DNA of 64,000 bases from Photobacterium alginatilyticum (lineage in GTDB: Bacteria; Pseudomonadota; Gammaproteobacteria; Enterobacterales; Vibrionaceae): assembly GCF_009910675.1 (NCBI RefSeq), contig NZ_RSEJ01000015.1, forward strand, positions 62,001 to 126,000, written 5' to 3'. Shown here piece after piece: positions 17,200 to 26,069 of the stretch (position 1 is its first letter; each line of letters begins with the position of its first letter). Made by a program: the position numbers and the translations under genes. The notes beneath the pieces are model-generated. The model was given only the letters and a program-made list of their open reading frames with translations, did not search any database and had not been told where the DNA came from.

Positions 17200-18899
17200 T
17201 TCAAAATCGCTCCGTGGGCAGCGGAAGAAACGCGTTCACGGTACAAACGCAGAAAGCCTTTTGGTATTTCTTTATGTATCCTTTTCCATGTTGCTCGGCG
17301 CGCCGCGATTACGTTTTCATCAAGTTCTAGAGTAATCTCTCGCTTAGTGAGATCTATGGTGATCACATCGCCATCTTCAATCAGTCCAATCAAACCACCT
17401 TCGTAGGCCTCAGGTGAAACATGGCCGACAAAAAGTCCACGATTGGAGCCTGAAAAACGGCCATCCGTAATTAACGCACAACTTTCTGATAATCCCATGC
17501 CTTCAAGCAATTTCATTGGCTTATACATTTCAGGTAATCCAGCGCCACCCGTTGTACCTTCATAGCAAATCACCACCACGGTGCCTGATTTAATATCGCC
17601 TCGCATAATGGCATCTATTGTCGACTGCTCAGAATCAAACACCATGGCTTTTCCGCTAAAATGGAACATGGATTTTGGCACTGCCGCAGGTTTTGCTACC
17701 GATCCTAGAGGTGACAGGTTCCCAGTCAAAACACCGACACCAGACTCAAGCATAAAAGGATTGTCCAACGGACGAATCAACTCACGGTTGGTACTGTTAG
17801 CCACTTGCGCTAGACACTCACCTTTGCTGCCCGCAACCGTTATGGCATCAAGCTCTAATAACGGCGCGAGCTCTTTTTCTACCGCCGCAACACCGCCCGC
17901 TTCAAAGAAGTCGACCATATCATATTCTGATGCCGGATAGATCGAAGCCAATAACGGAACTTTGCGGCTCATTTGATCAAATACGTCAAGATCCAGCTCA
18001 CCTAAACCAGCTTCATAATAAATTGCTTGTAAGTGAATAATGGCGTTGGTTGAACCACCTGTTGCCAACAAAGTGGTAATTGCGTTGTGTATCCCTTGTT
18101 TGGTGATGATTTTACGCGCAGTTAACCCTTCGGCGATCATCTCAACAATACGTTTGCCGCTCTGATAACCCACTTCGAGCCTTTGCGGGTGAATAGCGGG
18201 AATGGTTGAGGTCTGGGCCAAGGTCATCCCCAAAGATTCAGACAAACAACACATGGTGTTTGCCGTACCATACATGGTACAAGATCCTATGGTCGGCTCG
18301 GCAAGATCTTCGATTTTGCGAAACTCTTGCTCGTCGATCTGTCCTTTGTTTTTCCAACCAATCGCTTCGGTAACTATGTTGCCATCCCAGTGTTTGCCTG
18401 CATATTCTGCGGGATACATTGGTCCACCATTAACAAGAATGGCAGGAATATCCAGCCTTGCGGCAGCCATCAGCATTGCAGGAACAATTTTGTCGCACGA
18501 GCCGAGTAGCACCATGGCATCGAAGTTATGTGCTCTTACCATGATTTCAATCGATGCTGTGATCACTTCCCGTCCCGCGAGGATATAACGCATGCCGATA
18601 TGCCCTTCGGCAATGCCATCACACGGGGCAATGGTACCAAAGGTCATGGCTGTGCCACCCGCATCTTCGATACCTCGGATCACTTCCGCCCCGACCACAT
18701 CAAGGTTCGCATGTCCTGCGGTCGCATTGGTGTAACTATTAACCACCGCAATAATGGGTTTACGCAATGCGCTGTCCGTATGTCCCATTGATTTATACAG
18801 TGCGCGTTTTAGCGCACCGTCGTCGTCTTTTAAGATTTCATTGTGGTGAGGTACGCACACCCCTTCGCCACAAGAACCACATGATCCGCAATTACTCAT
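17196..18899 (-). CDS. IlvD/Edd-family sugar-acid dehydratase
   Basis: The 567-residue protein has the dihydroxy-acid dehydratase fold. Three iron-sulfur ligand cysteines are visible in [20 protein letters not shown] and [12 protein letters not shown], followed by [12 protein letters not shown] and [14 protein letters not shown]. Members use an Fe-S cluster as Lewis acid to dehydrate dihydroxy acids or aldonates. Position between galactonate dehydratase and a DapA-type aldolase argues for an aldonate rather than branched-chain amino acid role. The N terminus carries an extra Cys-rich stretch [13 protein letters not shown] (C4, C7, C10, C15). I use ATG 18899, with GGAG eight bases upstream; a GTG at 18908 is the alternative. 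Confidence 0.85.
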   Translation of the reverse strand: MSNCGSCGSCGEGVCVPHHNEILKDDDGALKRALYKSMGHTDSALRKPIIAVVNSYTNATAGHANLDVVGAEVIRGIEDAGGTAMTFGTIAPCDGIAEGHIGMRYILAGREVITASIEIMVRAHNFDAMVLLGSCDKIVPAMLMAAARLDIPAILVNGGPMYPAEYAGKHWDGNIVTEAIGWKNKGQIDEQEFRKIEDLAEPTIGSCTMYGTANTMCCLSESLGMTLAQTSTIPAIHPQRLEVGYQSGKRIVEMIAEGLTARKIITKQGIHNAITTLLATGGSTNAIIHLQAIYYEAGLGELDLDVFDQMSRKVPLLASIYPASEYDMVDFFEAGGVAAVEKELAPLLELDAITVAGSKGECLAQVANSTNRELIRPLDNPFMLESGVGVLTGNLSPLGSVAKPAAVPKSMFHFSGKAMVFDSEQSTIDAIMRGDIKSGTVVVICYEGTTGGAGLPEMYKPMKLLEGMGLSESCALITDGRFSGSNRGLFVGHVSPEAYEGGLIGLIEDGDVITIDLTKREITLELDENVIAARRATWKRIHKEIPKGFLRLYRERVSSAAHGAILK

Positions 18900-18901
18900 A
18901 G

Positions 18902-20059
18902 TTACCACTCCGCAAACGAACCATCTTTATGGGTCCAGTGTGGGTTGCGCCATTTTGGTTGAGTGAGCGCTTTGTCGTGCTGAGCTCGCATGAAATTTTC
19001 ATCGATTTCAATACCTAACCCCGGCCCTTCAAGGTTCAAGCAATAGCCTTCATCAAAATCAAACACCTCTTTGTTCTTGATATAATCCAATACGTCGTTA
19101 CCTTTGTTGTAATGAATGCCGATACTTTGCTCTTGAATAATGGCGTTTTGACACGTGGTATCAATATGAACCGATGACGCTAACGCAATCGCACCTAATG
19201 GGCAGTGTGGTGCCAGCGCAACATCGTAAGCCTCAGCCATTGATGCAATTTTCTTAAGCTCCGTCAGCCCGCCACAATGACACACATCCGGCTGGATAAT
19301 ATCTACACCACCACGTTCCAATAATTGTTTGAACTCCCAACGTGAATGGAGACGTTCACCCGTTGCAATTGGAATCGCGCCGTATTGCGCTATCTCGTGA
19401 ATACAATCAAAGTGCTCTGCCAAAACCGGCTCTTCAACGAACATTGGACGCATTGGCTCTAACTCTTTCATCATTATTTTCGCCATCGATTTGTGAACGC
19501 GACCATGAAAATCAATACCGATGCCGAAGTCTTTACCCATCGCATCGCGCAAGCCTTGAACGCGATCCAATAGCGCATCCACTTTGCTGAAATCATCAAT
19601 AAAGTTAAGCTCTTCAGTGCCGTTCATCTTAATCGCATTAAAGCCAAGTTCTTTGCGCTCTTTTGCCATTCGTACCACGTCATCAGGTCGGTCGCCGCCA
19701 ATCCATGAGTAGGTTTGGATCTTGTCACGACACTTGCCGCCAAGCAGTTGGTAAGCAGGTACATCCAGCGCTTTCCCTTTGATGTCCCACAATGCTTGGT
19801 CGATACCCGATAACGCGCTCATCATCACAGCGCCGCCACGATAGAAAGTGGCACGATATAAGTAGTTCCAGTGCAATTCGATATCACGCGGATCTTTGCC
19901 GATCAAGTATTCCATCAACTCATCAACACAAGCATGCACAGTATGCGTTCGACCTTCTAAGCACGGCTCCCCCCACCCGACAATGCCTTCGTCAGTGATG
20001 ATTTTTAGATACCCCCAGCGTGGAGCAACAATGAATTTTTCGTAGCCAATAATCTTCAT
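18902..20059 (-). CDS. dgoD: D-galactonate dehydratase
   Basis: The 385-residue enolase-superfamily enzyme dehydrates D-galactonate to 2-keto-3-deoxygalactonate. Metal ligands D183, E209 and E235 and catalytic H185 and H285 are all present at the same numbers as I recall for E. coli DgoD, in [25 protein letters not shown] and [11 protein letters not shown]. The ending [16 protein letters not shown] also matches DgoD. It lies ten bases after the TRAP large permease and just before the IlvD-type dehydratase gene, inside the dgo operon. Confidence 0.94.
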   Translation of the reverse strand: MKIIGYEKFIVAPRWGYLKIITDEGIVGWGEPCLEGRTHTVHACVDELMEYLIGKDPRDIELHWNYLYRATFYRGGAVMMSALSGIDQALWDIKGKALDVPAYQLLGGKCRDKIQTYSWIGGDRPDDVVRMAKERKELGFNAIKMNGTEELNFIDDFSKVDALLDRVQGLRDAMGKDFGIGIDFHGRVHKSMAKIMMKELEPMRPMFVEEPVLAEHFDCIHEIAQYGAIPIATGERLHSRWEFKQLLERGGVDIIQPDVCHCGGLTELKKIASMAEAYDVALAPHCPLGAIALASSVHIDTTCQNAIIQEQSIGIHYNKGNDVLDYIKNKEVFDFDEGYCLNLEGPGLGIEIDENFMRAQHDKALTQPKWRNPHWTHKDGSFAEW

Positions 20060-20068
20060 AATTCAGCC

Positions 20069-21349
20069 TTACTTAAATAATTCAGGGAGGAAAGTAATAA
20101 CGCCAGGCATAAACACCAATGCTATCTGCACAAGCAACATACTAATTAAAAACGGAATAACAGCGCGAGTCAGCTGAACCATCGACGAGCCGGTAATACC
20201 TTTTGCAACAAACAAGTTCACCCCTACTGGCGGCGTAATGAGTGCCAGCTCGGTACCCACGATCAAGATGATACCGAAGTGGAATGGGCTAACACCTAAC
20301 TCAACCAAGATAGGTAGGAATAACGGGGTATAAATTAAGATTTGCGCCGCGGTTTCTATGAACAAGCCAGTAAACATGATCAGCGCAACAAAGATCAGCA
20401 AGATGAGCGTTGGACTGTCGGTGACTTGTAATATCGCCTCACCGATCATTTGCGGGATCATGCTAATGGTGAGGTAGCGAGCAAAGGCTGTCGCAAAACC
20501 AAGGATGATAATGACGCAGCCCGTGGTTAACGCCGCACGCGAAACCGTTGGAATCAGATCTTCAAACCTCATTTCTTTATGAATAAAGAAACTGACAACC
20601 AAGGTGTAAATAACGGTGATACACGCAGCTTCTGTCGCAGTGAAGATACCGGAATAAATACCGCCGAGAATGATAACAGGCGTTAACAGTGCCCATTTAG
20701 CTTCAAGGAAGGTTTCTTTGACTTTTGATAGTGAGAAGTCTTCGTCCTGACCTTTATAACCGCGTTTTTTCGCAATCAAGTACACCGCTAAGATCAAACC
20801 AAAGCCGATCATACCGCCCGGTATAAAGCCTGCGAGGAACATATCACCAATCGAAATTTCAGCTGTCACAGCGTAGATAATCATCGGGATAGACGGTGGG
20901 ATTAAGATCCCGAGCGAACCCGCTGACGCGGTTAGCGCCCCTGCAAAGTGGCGGTTGTAGCCTTTTTCTATCATCGACGGCACCATCATGGAACCGATAG
21001 CGGCAACCGTCGCTGGCGATGAACCAGAAATCGCAGCAAAGAACATACAAGCGACAACGGTAACAATACCTAGCCCACCAGCGGTACGACCAACCAAACT
21101 AGCGGCAAAGTTAACAATGCGTTTCGACAGCCCGCCCTTTTCCATCACAAAGCCCGCCATGATAAACATAGGAATGGCAAGGTAAGTAAATGAATCTAGT
21201 GAGGTGAAAGCAATTTGCGCAATAAATGAGATTGGAATATCAGCCAGCAATAATGCAAATGCCGTACACATACCAATACTGATCGCAATCGGCATACCAA
21301 TCGCGAGCAATACCACAAAGACAAACATGGTTATTAGGAACACATCCAT
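20069..21349 (-). CDS. TRAP transporter large permease (DctM family)
   Basis: The 426-residue inner-membrane protein has about 12 hydrophobic segments and DctM signatures: LAIPMFIMAGFVMEKGGLS, ISGSSPATVAAIGSMMVPSM, GSLGILIPPSIPMIIYAV and ALITPPVGVNLFVAKGI. It is the ion-coupled transport subunit of a TRAP uptake system. Its ATG overlaps the TAA of the small permease by one base (TAATG). Given dgo neighbours, the substrate is expected to be D-galactonate or a related aldonate, replacing the DgoT carrier of E. coli. Confidence 0.93.
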   Translation of the reverse strand: MDVFLITMFVFVVLLAIGMPIAISIGMCTAFALLLADIPISFIAQIAFTSLDSFTYLAIPMFIMAGFVMEKGGLSKRIVNFAASLVGRTAGGLGIVTVVACMFFAAISGSSPATVAAIGSMMVPSMIEKGYNRHFAGALTASAGSLGILIPPSIPMIIYAVTAEISIGDMFLAGFIPGGMIGFGLILAVYLIAKKRGYKGQDEDFSLSKVKETFLEAKWALLTPVIILGGIYSGIFTATEAACITVIYTLVVSFFIHKEMRFEDLIPTVSRAALTTGCVIIILGFATAFARYLTISMIPQMIGEAILQVTDSPTLILLIFVALIMFTGLFIETAAQILIYTPLFLPILVELGVSPFHFGIILIVGTELALITPPVGVNLFVAKGITGSSMVQLTRAVIPFLISMLLVQIALVFMPGVITFLPELFK

Positions 21350-21894
21350 TATTTGTTTCCTCGCTCATCTTCAATTTTCTTTAATGCTTCTTCGGCTTCA
21401 CTCGGTGCATATTCTTGCTCGAGTTTACCAGTCATTCGGCGGTATACACGTTGAACTAATCGCAGTGCAATTAAATAAAATGTGAAAGGAATAATTGCAT
21501 ATATCCAACCCACTTGCCATTCTAATGCTGGAGTAGTTTGTTCTAACGCTAACGCATCAACAGAAAGTTCTAATCCGTAATAACCAACCCAAGCCATAAA
21601 GCCAGCAAATGATAAATCAATAATTGAATCTAATACTTTTTTATTTCTTCCTTTGACGACGCCATCAATAACTTCAACACGTACGTGAGCTCCACGTACA
21701 ACAGCTAAACTTGCTGAGAAATAAACTAATGCAATAAATACATAACGGGATAACTCTTCAGTCCACGACAGGGAAAAATTAAAAACGAACCTGAATAATA
21801 TTTGCAAAAAGCACAAAATAATTAGCATAATAAAAAGGAAAGTACTTATATACTCCTCAATATTATCTAAGAATGAATTTTTTTTATCATCCAT
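21349..21894 (-). CDS. TRAP transporter small permease (DctQ family)
   Basis: The 181-residue protein has four predicted membrane helices, with the typical DctQ patterns FSLSWTEELSRYVFIALVYFSASLAVVRGAHVRVEVI and WQVGWIYAIIPFTFYLIALRLV. The charged C-terminal tail is cytoplasmic. It pairs with the overlapping large permease and the periplasmic binding protein gene 55 bases upstream. AT content is visibly higher than in genes outside the sugar-acid island. Confidence 0.9.
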   Translation of the reverse strand: MDDKKNSFLDNIEEYISTFLFIMLIILCFLQILFRFVFNFSLSWTEELSRYVFIALVYFSASLAVVRGAHVRVEVIDGVVKGRNKKVLDSIIDLSFAGFMAWVGYYGLELSVDALALEQTTPALEWQVGWIYAIIPFTFYLIALRLVQRVYRRMTGKLEQEYAPSEAEEALKKIEDERGNK

Positions 21895-21949
21895 AACAGC
21901 ACCATATTTTAATTATAGGGCTGCATTGCACAGCCCTTTTGGCAAGAAC

Positions 21950-22933
21950 TTACTGTAGCTTCGTGACTTCTTCGGTCAGCTTCTTATATAGCTCAGGGTT
22001 AATTCTATCGGCATATTTTTGAACCACAGGTGCTACTTTCTCATGCATTTCTGCTTTTACCTCCGGTGAAAGTGGGGTATAAACCAAACCTGCATCAATC
22101 ATACCTTGCAATGATTTCTCATCTTGGGCTTTCACCGATACACGCATATGGTTGATCGCTATTCGAGCCGCTTGCTGCATAGCTTGCTGTTCATCGGCTG
22201 TTAGGCCATCGTAGAACTTTTTACCCACGACAAACACAACCCAAGAATAAACGTGGCCGGTATCAGAAACGTATTTCTGTACTTCGTACAAACGTTGCGA
22301 GTAAATATTGGTGTATGGGTTTTCTTGACCATCAACTACCCCTTGCTGTAAGGATGAGAACAACTCAGAGAACGCCATTGGGGTTGGGTTCGCGCCTAAT
22401 GAACGGAAAGCATCAAGGTGCGCTTTATTCTGCATGGTACGCAGCTTAAGACCATCCATATCTGCGATACTTTTGATTGGGCGAACATTGTTAGTAACAT
22501 GGCGGAAACCAAAGTTACCATAACCTAAACCTACATAACCCGCAGCTTCTAACTTGGAAGACAGTTCTTGCCCCCATTCACCATCTACTACTTTATTGGC
22601 AACCTCATCATTGGGAAATATAAAAGGAAGGGTTAAAATATTAAAGTCTTTAACAATGTTACCAAGCACCGCTGGCGATGGCAGGTTCATCTGAACCGCA
22701 TTAAACTTGATCTGCTCTAACGCTTCCTGATCATTACCTAACTGGTTACTTGGGTAAATTGTTACAGAAATATCAGTATTTTCTTCTACATACTGCTCAA
22801 ATTTTTGCATCGCCGCATACTCAAAGTGAGATTCTGGCACCCCGATACCAATTCGCATCGTTTCCGCTTGAACATGAAGCGACATTGCCATAAAGGGGAC
22901 AGCAGCTAGAGCAGCAATTTTACTTAGTTTCAT
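21950..22933 (-). CDS. TRAP transporter substrate-binding protein (DctP family)
   Basis: The 327-residue periplasmic protein starts with a signal peptide (MKLSKIAALAAVPFMAMS to VQAE). DctP features follow: PESHFEYAAMQKFEQYVEE, IYPSNQLGNDQEALEQIK, then the central LKLRTMQNKAHLDAFRSLGANPTPMAFSELFSSLQQGVVDGQENP, containing the arginine that typically binds the substrate carboxylate. I start at ATG 22933, with AAAGG ten bases upstream; the frame is open to 22981 but the added residues would mask the signal peptide. It presumably captures galactonate or another sugar acid for the DctQM permease. Confidence 0.92.
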   Translation of the reverse strand: MKLSKIAALAAVPFMAMSLHVQAETMRIGIGVPESHFEYAAMQKFEQYVEENTDISVTIYPSNQLGNDQEALEQIKFNAVQMNLPSPAVLGNIVKDFNILTLPFIFPNDEVANKVVDGEWGQELSSKLEAAGYVGLGYGNFGFRHVTNNVRPIKSIADMDGLKLRTMQNKAHLDAFRSLGANPTPMAFSELFSSLQQGVVDGQENPYTNIYSQRLYEVQKYVSDTGHVYSWVVFVVGKKFYDGLTADEQQAMQQAARIAINHMRVSVKAQDEKSLQGMIDAGLVYTPLSPEVKAEMHEKVAPVVQKYADRINPELYKKLTEEVTKLQ

Positions 22934-22958
22934 AAGGTAACCTTTTGCTTTTCGTATG

Positions 22959-23600
22959 TTATATGGACATCCAACTGTCACGATACGCTTTTGCGCGTAC
23001 GCTTAACTCTGAGAGCTTTATGCCCTTCTTATATAAGCCAGACCCTAAGCCAAATCCGTCTACACCAACATCTACGTACGACTTCATCTGCTCAACATCT
23101 GCCTCAATACCGCCAGTAGGACAACAAATCATCTCAGGAGGTAATACTGATTTGATTGCCTTCACACCTAATGGCTGAATCAGTTCTGCAGGGAAGAATT
23201 TCAATGCCGTTACACCACAATCAACCGCAGTAAAGGCTTCTGTTGCGGTTTGCACCCCAGAAAAAACAACGCAGTTTTTGGCACGTGCTGCGCGAATGAC
23301 TTCTGGGTTCATATTGGGTGTAACTATTAATCGCGCTCCGGTTTCAAGCACAGGCATTAATTTACCTATATTGGTCACTGTTCCTGCACCAATAATGGCT
23401 TGATCACCATACGCTTCAACCAACATTTTGATACTTAATACCGCATTTGGTGAATTCAGTGGAACTTCGATGAATCTAAGTCCATTATCAATTAAAATGC
23501 CAGCAATATCTAAAACCTCACTCGGTTGCACACCACGTAATATTGCTATCAATGGTAACTCTTTAAACCATGGATTATTTTTTAATTCTTCAGTATTCAT
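22959..23600 (-). CDS. dgoA: 2-dehydro-3-deoxy-6-phosphogalactonate aldolase
   Basis: The 213-residue protein is a KDPG/KDPGal aldolase: E45 in RFIEVPLNSP and Schiff-base K134 in ALKFFPAE, with the phosphate site PTGGIEAD and GFGLGSGLYK near the C terminus. It splits 2-keto-3-deoxy-6-phosphogalactonate into pyruvate and glyceraldehyde 3-phosphate. The ATG at 23600 overlaps the end of the kinase gene by 11 bases; a GTG at 23612 is an alternative start. Gene order kinase-aldolase matches the E. coli dgo operon, which favours DgoA over Eda. Confidence 0.9.
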   Translation of the reverse strand: MNTEELKNNPWFKELPLIAILRGVQPSEVLDIAGILIDNGLRFIEVPLNSPNAVLSIKMLVEAYGDQAIIGAGTVTNIGKLMPVLETGARLIVTPNMNPEVIRAARAKNCVVFSGVQTATEAFTAVDCGVTALKFFPAELIQPLGVKAIKSVLPPEMICCPTGGIEADVEQMKSYVDVGVDGFGLGSGLYKKGIKLSELSVRAKAYRDSWMSI

Positions 23601-24489
23601 CGTTTTCACCACTGTTATAGATTTTTGTCATACCTTTTAGAAAACATTCATCACCATCAATAACATCAAAATCAATATTAAGGTAATCCAATGCAATTGC
23701 ATAATTGGATGCCAGCTTTTGTGAGCCCACCAAATACAACTTACCCAACCAGTTTGATATAAAAAACTCGTGCCCAATCAATAATCCTGAGATATATGCA
23801 TGAATATAGTGCTCACTAACTTGATTAAATAACTTAAATGTTCTGGCACTAAATAATACATGATTCAACGGATATTGATGACCAATATCTACACCTTTAA
23901 TAAACGCATCTTTATTAAACTCTTGTGTCGGTAAAGATTTACCTAAGATACTGTGGTTCACCAAAACAGAGTACAGCTCCCCAGTCATTACTGTTGAGTA
24001 ACTGTCTATATTTCCGTTAATCCAATGCGCATTCTTACTGTGTGTGCCAAATAATATGGCTTGAAAGTCTTCTTTTATTATTTCGTTTAAACCAATGAGC
24101 TGTATTTCCTCCCCTCGCATCACTTCGGGGTTACCAAACTGATTTATACAACTGACACCAGATACGATTTTTGCCTTATGCCCAGAAAGCAGCTCCACGC
24201 TATATGTGTTATTTGCTAAGTCTTGTACAGATGCTGGCGCTTGTACGTAGGGCACTTCTCGCCAGCCTTGCTGCGAACCCACCATGCCCGCCATGATCAC
24301 AGGTAAATCACCGTAGCTATCATTCCAACGACTAATCAGCAAATCAAAAACCGCTGGAAACTGTGCCTGTGGCACAGAGAGCAGCCCCTTAGCCTGATCG
24401 ATCCTATCTAAACACTCCCCGCCGTCTGACATTAAGAACGCTCTAAAATTTGTCGTTCCCCAATCTACTGCAATCCAACTCGGGTTCAT
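23590..24489 (-). CDS. dgoK: 2-dehydro-3-deoxygalactonokinase
   Basis: The 299-residue kinase phosphorylates 2-keto-3-deoxygalactonate at C6. Visible DgoK motifs are IAVDWGTTNFRAFL (ATP-binding phosphate loop), VIMAGMVGSQQGW, VMRGEEIQLIG, FGTHSKNAHW and STVMTGELYSVLVNHS. The ATG at 24489 has a strong GGAGGAG just upstream; an earlier ATG at 24531 lies beyond a palindromic operator and is less likely. It opens the operon dgoK-dgoA-dctPQM-dgoD-dehydratase-aldolase, about 8.2 kb, which would be driven from the promoter between here and dgoR. Confidence 0.92.
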   Translation of the reverse strand: MNPSWIAVDWGTTNFRAFLMSDGGECLDRIDQAKGLLSVPQAQFPAVFDLLISRWNDSYGDLPVIMAGMVGSQQGWREVPYVQAPASVQDLANNTYSVELLSGHKAKIVSGVSCINQFGNPEVMRGEEIQLIGLNEIIKEDFQAILFGTHSKNAHWINGNIDSYSTVMTGELYSVLVNHSILGKSLPTQEFNKDAFIKGVDIGHQYPLNHVLFSARTFKLFNQVSEHYIHAYISGLLIGHEFFISNWLGKLYLVGSQKLASNYAIALDYLNIDFDVIDGDECFLKGMTKIYNSGENDEY

Positions 24490-24519
24490 CTCTCCTCCAT
24501 GTACGACTATGATTGCAAT

Positions 24520-24532
24520 CTTGTAATACAAG
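24520..24532. promoter_or_regulatory. Putative DgoR operator at the dgoK promoter
   Basis: CTTGTAATACAAG is a perfect palindrome 31 bases upstream of the dgoK ATG. Nearly the same 13-mer occurs upstream of dgoR at 25358. GntR/FadR-type repressors typically bind such short inverted repeats. Confidence 0.7.
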
Positions 24533-24544
24533 GTATTTCATTAA

Positions 24545-24567
24545 AAAAAGTAACACCTTGCTGTGTT
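24545..24567 (-). terminator. Terminator after dgoR
   Basis: On the minus strand AACAC and GTGTT pair around six bases and run into ACTTTTTTT. It separates the dgoR transcript from the dgoK promoter, so the regulator and operon are separate units. Confidence 0.7.
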
Positions 24568-24618
24568 AAATCTTCTTTAGAGCAAGTGGCTATATAAACG
24601 AAATAAGCGGGTCGCTCT

Positions 24619-25347
24619 TTAGCGAATTAGCTCTGTCCCTTTTAGTTTTTTGACCGTTTTCTCAATCGCACCCATGATAATTTCGCGCATCTTGTCCCTC
24701 GCCTCTTCAGACTTACGCATTCTGACTGCATCCATCACTTCATAGTGATCATCCAATGCTGGTTTACTCAGCAACACATCTTTCTCTAGGGTTCGAGAAA
24801 AAGACACTTCCATTGTGGTTGTTAAGGCATCCCCCAAAGAAATCAAAAATGGGTTTTTCGTTGCCAGCAACAACTGCTTATGGAAATCGATATCCCCCGT
24901 ATTAATTTGCGTTCTGTCGTTTTGCTCTACGCCTTGCGCCATCATGTTATAGCTTCGTTCAAGCGCGGCGAGGTTATCCCCTGTTGCGTTCAACGCAGCT
25001 AGCGCGGCAGCATTCGGTTCAACCATCAAGCGAACTTCAAGTAAGTGCGGAATAAAAGTGTCAGAAGCTTTGTATTCTGTCACCCAACGCAGCACATCAT
25101 GATCCAACCAATTCCATTTATCTGGCGTATTTGCCACACTGCCTACTTTCGGTGTAATGGTAATAAGACCTTTGCTTGCTAAGGTTTGCAAAGCACTTCG
25201 CACTGAAGTTCTTGAAACACCTAGTGATAGTGCTAATTCGTTTTCGCCTTTCAAATACTCACCAGCAGGCGTGTTTTCCTTTAAAATGTCACAAACTATT
25301 TGGTTTATCGCTAACGTTGATTTCGCTTTTGTCATTCTTGTATTCAT
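24619..25347 (-). CDS. dgoR: GntR/FadR-family regulator, DgoR-like
   Basis: The 242-residue protein has a GntR winged helix (residues about 12-75: LKGENELALSLGVSRTSVRSALQTLASKGLITI) and a C-terminal FCD ligand domain with the metal/ligand residues in the region DIDFHKQLLLATKNPFLISL and DDHYEVMDAV. Position upstream of dgoK and the shared palindrome at both promoters support a DgoR role: repression relieved by galactonate. The E. coli protein is of similar length. It has its own terminator. Alternative: a regulator of another hexonate route. Confidence 0.85.
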   Translation of the reverse strand: MNTRMTKAKSTLAINQIVCDILKENTPAGEYLKGENELALSLGVSRTSVRSALQTLASKGLITITPKVGSVANTPDKWNWLDHDVLRWVTEYKASDTFIPHLLEVRLMVEPNAAALAALNATGDNLAALERSYNMMAQGVEQNDRTQINTGDIDFHKQLLLATKNPFLISLGDALTTTMEVSFSRTLEKDVLLSKPALDDHYEVMDAVRMRKSEEARDKMREIIMGAIEKTVKKLKGTELIR

Positions 25348-25685
25348 TTACTAATTACTTGTAATACATGATAGAGCATTAATTGAACACCTACTGTGAT
25401 CTATCTTCTACTTTCTAATTACAACGGATAATTAACTAGACGAGTTATTAGATAGCAAGACCAAGATTCGGGGGAGCTTACCTAGGTTCTCGATAATACA
25501 ACCTATACATCGGTCGTTTGGTGCATCCAGACAAATGCAACTAGATTTACGCTCAGTTCAGGTAGTGAGAAGAAATAGCCCCCTATTAACGGAGGCGTTG
25601 AAACGTACGTCTTTGCGTTATAACCGTGCGTGATTATTTTTACTGCCTATCCGGCAGGACTTATTTCAGATATTTTGAGAATGAG
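25348..25685. other. Intergenic region upstream of dgoR, with DgoR-like operator
   Basis: This 338-base gap lies between the dgoR start and the YbjQ stop. Its only clear element is CTTGTAATACATG at 25358-25370, an 11-bases-upstream near-palindrome (one mismatch) matching the dgoK site, fitting autoregulation of dgoR. No ORF or strong terminator was seen in the rest. Confidence 0.6.
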
Positions 25686-26000
25686 CTACTTAAACTTCAC
25701 CGCAGTGCCATAAACCAGAATTTCGGATGCGCCCTGCATAATCGCACTGGTTGTAAAGCGCATATTCACAATGGCATCGGCACCCATGGCTTCGGCTTCC
25801 CCGATTGCCCGGCTCAATGCCTGTTCGCGCGCTTCGGTAAGCATCTCGGTGTAGCCGCGGATCTCGCCGCCGAAGATGGTTTTGAAGCCCGCCATGATGT
25901 CACGGCCAACATGCTTGGACTGGACCACGTTTCCAGTGACGGTACCTAAAACTTCCTTAATCTCTCGATGGGCGACATCCGGTGTAGTAACACACAGCAT
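25686..26000 (-). CDS. ybjQ: YbjQ family (UPF0145) protein
   Basis: The 104-residue protein matches the YbjQ/UPF0145 family, small pentameric proteins sometimes called putative heavy-metal-binding. Seen here: GTVTGNVVQSKHVGRDIMAGFKTIFGGEIRGYTEML, then AREQALSRAIGEAEAMGADAIVNMRFTTS and VYGTAVKF. No catalytic residues are known. GGAATGG precedes the ATG. It follows the oxidoreductase gene by 69 bases on the same strand and may be cotranscribed. Confidence 0.9.
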   Translation of the reverse strand: MLCVTTPDVAHREIKEVLGTVTGNVVQSKHVGRDIMAGFKTIFGGEIRGYTEMLTEAREQALSRAIGEAEAMGADAIVNMRFTTSAIMQGASEILVYGTAVKFK

Positions 26001-26069
26001 AAATCCATTCCTTTTAATAAAAACAGTGTTTAAATTTTTTGACTAACAGCAAACAGAAAGGTTCAGCCC

